DNA of 7,718 bases. Source: Pseudomonas sp. Its GTDB lineage: Bacteria; Pseudomonadota; Gammaproteobacteria; Pseudomonadales; Pseudomonadaceae. The notes beneath the pieces were generated by a model. That model was not told where the DNA came from. It saw nothing but the letters and a program-made list of their open reading frames with translations, and did not search any database. Positions 6,236 to 7,718 of the stretch are shown one piece after another. The DNA lies in assembly GCA_003527165.1 (NCBI GenBank), contig DPSI01000594.1, forward strand, positions 1 to 7,718, written 5' to 3'. Each line of letters starts with the position of its first letter. Position 1 is the stretch's first letter. Position numbers and translations under genes: made by a program.

Positions 6236-6967
6236 ATGTCCCGCTTGCAAGAGTTCTTGCACGGTTGCCGCGATATTCTTCCGCTGATCGTCGGCGCGAT
6301 ACCGTTTGGCATCATTTTCGGCACGCTGTCCATCGGCGCCGGGCTGTCAACCTGGCAGACCATTGGTATGTCGGCGCTGGTGTTCGCCGGCTCCGCGCAG
6401 TTCATTGCAATCACCCTGATTACCGGTGGGGTTGGCGCAGCCGTGGTGTTGCTGACGACCTTCGTGGTCAACCTGCGCCACGCACTGTACAGCGCGGCGT
6501 TGCAGCCGTTCGTGCGGCATTTGTCGAGCCGCTGGCGGGTGCCGTTGGCCTTCTGGCTGACGGATGAAGCCTTCGCCGTCATCCAGCATCGCTATGCCAG
6601 CGATGACGCCTCGCCTTATAAACACTGGTTCTTCTTCGGGGCGGCGCTGACCATGTACCTGAGCTGGCAAGTGGCGACCCTGGCTGGCATCGCCTTCGGT
6701 CAGGCGGTGCCGGACGTGGCCGGCTGGGGCCTGGATTTCGCCATGATCGCGACCTTTATCGGCATCGCTGTGCCGATGATGCGTACACGCCCGCAGGTAG
6801 TCTCGGCCCTGGTGGCCGCGGCCGTAGCCCTGCTCACCTGGGAGCTGCCCTACAAGCTGGGCCTGATCGCCGCGGCGCTGGCGGGCATCGTTGTCGGCGT
6901 CTGGCTCGAACAGCGGGCTGAGCGTCATCTGCAAGGGGAGGCGAGCCCATGCAAACCTGGTTGCTGA
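6236..6967 (+). CDS. azlC: AzlC family branched-chain amino acid exporter, large subunit
   Basis: This 243-residue inner-membrane protein is the large subunit of AzlCD-type exporters (E. coli YgaZH, Corynebacterium BrnFE), which move branched-chain amino acids, and in some species methionine, out of the cell. Family signs are Pro-Phe-Gly-Ile-Ile-Phe-Gly (23-29), Phe-Ala-Gly-Ser-Ala-Gln-Phe (50-56), Asn-Leu-Arg-His (79-82) and Leu-Thr-Asp-Glu-Ala-Phe-Ala (108-114). Hydrophobic segments lie at about 13-34, 42-78, 131-155, 165-182 and 187-223, and the length is usual for the family. The ATG at 6236 has AGGAG 5 bases upstream. The end overlaps azlD by 19 bases, which implies one mRNA and coupled translation. 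No Lrp/AsnC-type regulator gene, often found beside such exporters, is visible here. The exact substrate cannot be read from the sequence. Confidence 0.9.
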   Translation: MSRLQEFLHGCRDILPLIVGAIPFGIIFGTLSIGAGLSTWQTIGMSALVFAGSAQFIAITLITGGVGAAVVLLTTFVVNLRHALYSAALQPFVRHLSSRWRVPLAFWLTDEAFAVIQHRYASDDASPYKHWFFFGAALTMYLSWQVATLAGIAFGQAVPDVAGWGLDFAMIATFIGIAVPMMRTRPQVVSALVAAAVALLTWELPYKLGLIAAALAGIVVGVWLEQRAERHLQGEASPCKPGC

Positions 6968-7275
6968 TTCTAGGCATGCTGGCGATCACCTTCGTGATTC
7001 GCTACAGCTTCTTTGCCTGGCCCAACCTGCGCTTTCCCCGGCTGGTGGAACAGGGGTTGCATTACGTGCCGGTCGCCGTGCTGACCGCCATTGTCGTACC
7101 GGGGATGCTGATGCCCGCCGGAGAGTGGGCGCTGAGCTGGGATAACGCCTACCTGCTTGCGGGCCTGCTGGCGATCATCGTCGCGGCGGTCACGCGCAAT
7201 CTGCTGGCGACCATTGCCGGCGGCTTGCTTTGCTTCTTCCTGCTGCGCTGGGCGTTCGGGCAGCTGCCGCTGTGA
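6949..7275 (+). CDS. azlD: AzlD family branched-chain amino acid exporter, small subunit
   Basis: This 108-residue, very hydrophobic protein has three to four predicted membrane helices (about 4-24, 38-54, 66-83 and 85-103). It matches the AzlD/YgaH/BrnE small subunit in size and in its conserved features: Phe-Val-Ile-Arg-Tyr near 15-19, His-Tyr-Val-Pro-Val-Ala-Val-Leu-Thr-Ala (38-47), Val-Pro-Gly (50-52) and Val-Thr-Arg-Asn (81-84). It is needed with AzlC to form the exporter. The start ATG at 6949 lies inside the azlC coding region, 19 bases before the azlC end, with a purine-rich AGGGGAGG (6934-6941) 7 bases upstream. Separation of the two subunit genes by overlap is the usual arrangement and favours balanced synthesis. 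Confidence 0.9.
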   Translation: MQTWLLILGMLAITFVIRYSFFAWPNLRFPRLVEQGLHYVPVAVLTAIVVPGMLMPAGEWALSWDNAYLLAGLLAIIVAAVTRNLLATIAGGLLCFFLLRWAFGQLPL

Positions 7276-7318
7276 GCTCCACCCTCGGCGCAATGGCGCA
7301 TCCATGCGGAGAGTCACG
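7276..7318 (+). promoter_or_regulatory. Short spacer with a dyad touching the ribosome site of the MFS gene
   Basis: Only 43 bases separate azlD from the next gene, so read-through from azlCD is likely, though a separate promoter further upstream cannot be excluded. The dyad CGCAT-CC-ATGCG occupies 7297-7308 and its last G is the first base of the GGAG ribosome site (7308-7311). The start codon follows 7 bases later. The 2-base centre makes an RNA hairpin strained, so an effect on translation is only a possibility. Confidence 0.25.
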
Positions 7319-7718
7319 ATGAGCCAGCACTCGCAGTTCCGCCTGCTCGCTACGCGGCGCTTCCTGCCGTTCTTCGTGACGCAGCTGCTCGGTGCCTTCA
7401 ATGACAACGTGTTCAAGCAGGCGCTGGTACTGGCGATCCTCTACAAGCTCGGCACTACTGCCGACGTCAGCTTGCTGGTGAATCTCTGCGCGCTGCTGTT
7501 CATCTTGCCGTTCTTCCTGTTTTCCGCGCTGGGTGGTCAGTTCGGTGAGAAGTACGAAAAGGCCTGGCTGATCCGTCGGGTCAAGTTCGCTGAGATTTTG
7601 ATCATGCTCGTGGGCGCGCTGGGTATGCTGCTGGGCAATCTGCCGTTGCTGCTGCTGGTGCTGTTCTGCATGGGCACTCAGTCGGCGCTGTTCGGACCGG
7701 TGAAGTATTCGATCCTGC
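7319..7718 (+). CDS. MFS transporter, LplT-like (lysophospholipid transporter family), N-terminal part
   Basis: The gene runs off the window after 133 codons. The start ATG at 7319 has GGAG (7308-7311) 7 bases upstream. The N-terminus Phe-Leu-Pro-Phe-Phe-Val-Thr-Gln-Leu-Leu-Gly-Ala-Phe-Asn-Asp-Asn (15-30) is typical of LplT-like major facilitator proteins. Hydrophobic segments follow at about 49-72, 90-107 and 108-125. Between the second and third is the charged MFS loop Gly-Gly-Gln-Phe-Gly-Glu-Lys-Tyr-Glu-Lys (72-81). The segment Gly-Thr-Gln-Ser-Ala-Leu-Phe-Gly-Pro-Val-Lys-Tyr-Ser-Ile-Leu (119-133) matches the family's conserved Pro-x-Lys-Tyr element. LplT flips lysophospholipids across the inner membrane for re-acylation by Aas. 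In many proteobacteria the N-terminal MFS unit is fused to a PlsC-type acyltransferase, sometimes also to an acyl-ACP synthetase. Whether that holds here lies beyond the window. Substrate assignment is by family only. Confidence 0.8.
   Translation, partial: MSQHSQFRLLATRRFLPFFVTQLLGAFNDNVFKQALVLAILYKLGTTADVSLLVNLCALLFILPFFLFSALGGQFGEKYEKAWLIRRVKFAEILIMLVGALGMLLGNLPLLLLVLFCMGTQSALFGPVKYSIL

Overview
The window looks like a chromosomal core segment from a high-GC gammaproteobacterium, most likely Pseudomonas in the broad sense (P. aeruginosa or P. stutzeri-type relatives). The grounds are the strong preference for G/C in third codon positions, the roughly 60-65% GC judged by eye, and the kinase. 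The kinase joins a sodium:solute symporter, a PAS domain, a histidine kinase and a receiver, at a length typical of the Pseudomonas MxtR/CrbS proteins. There are no tRNA or rRNA genes, no insertion sequence and no CRISPR array.

Layout. Positions 1-1191 (+) hold the C-terminal part of rmuC. Converging on it from the minus strand are the large hybrid sensor kinase mxtR/crbS (4816 to 1346) and, 7 bases after its stop, a probable 43-residue single-span membrane protein (1338 to 1207) that starts at TTG. A 507-base divergent intergenic region (4817-5323) carries a perfect 16-bp palindrome, several smaller dyads in the kinase leader and a sigma-54-like site. It separates the kinase from a plus-strand RimJ/RimL-type acetyltransferase (5324-5893). 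A second gene-poor stretch (5894-6235) contains a dispersed-repeat-type stem-loop. It is followed by an overlapping azlC-azlD pair (6236-7275) and the first 133 codons of an LplT-like MFS transporter (7319 to the window end).

How the parts may work together. The kinase is expected to sense an extracytoplasmic or transported carbon signal and act on a separate response regulator that is not in this window. In relatives this system governs acetyl-CoA synthetase and acetate use. AzlC/AzlD probably form a two-subunit branched-chain amino acid exporter. RmuC, the acetyltransferase and the MFS protein show no clear functional link to these beyond position. I see no obvious novel multi-gene system. 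The least-explained items are the small membrane protein coupled to the kinase gene and the palindrome-rich divergent promoter region.
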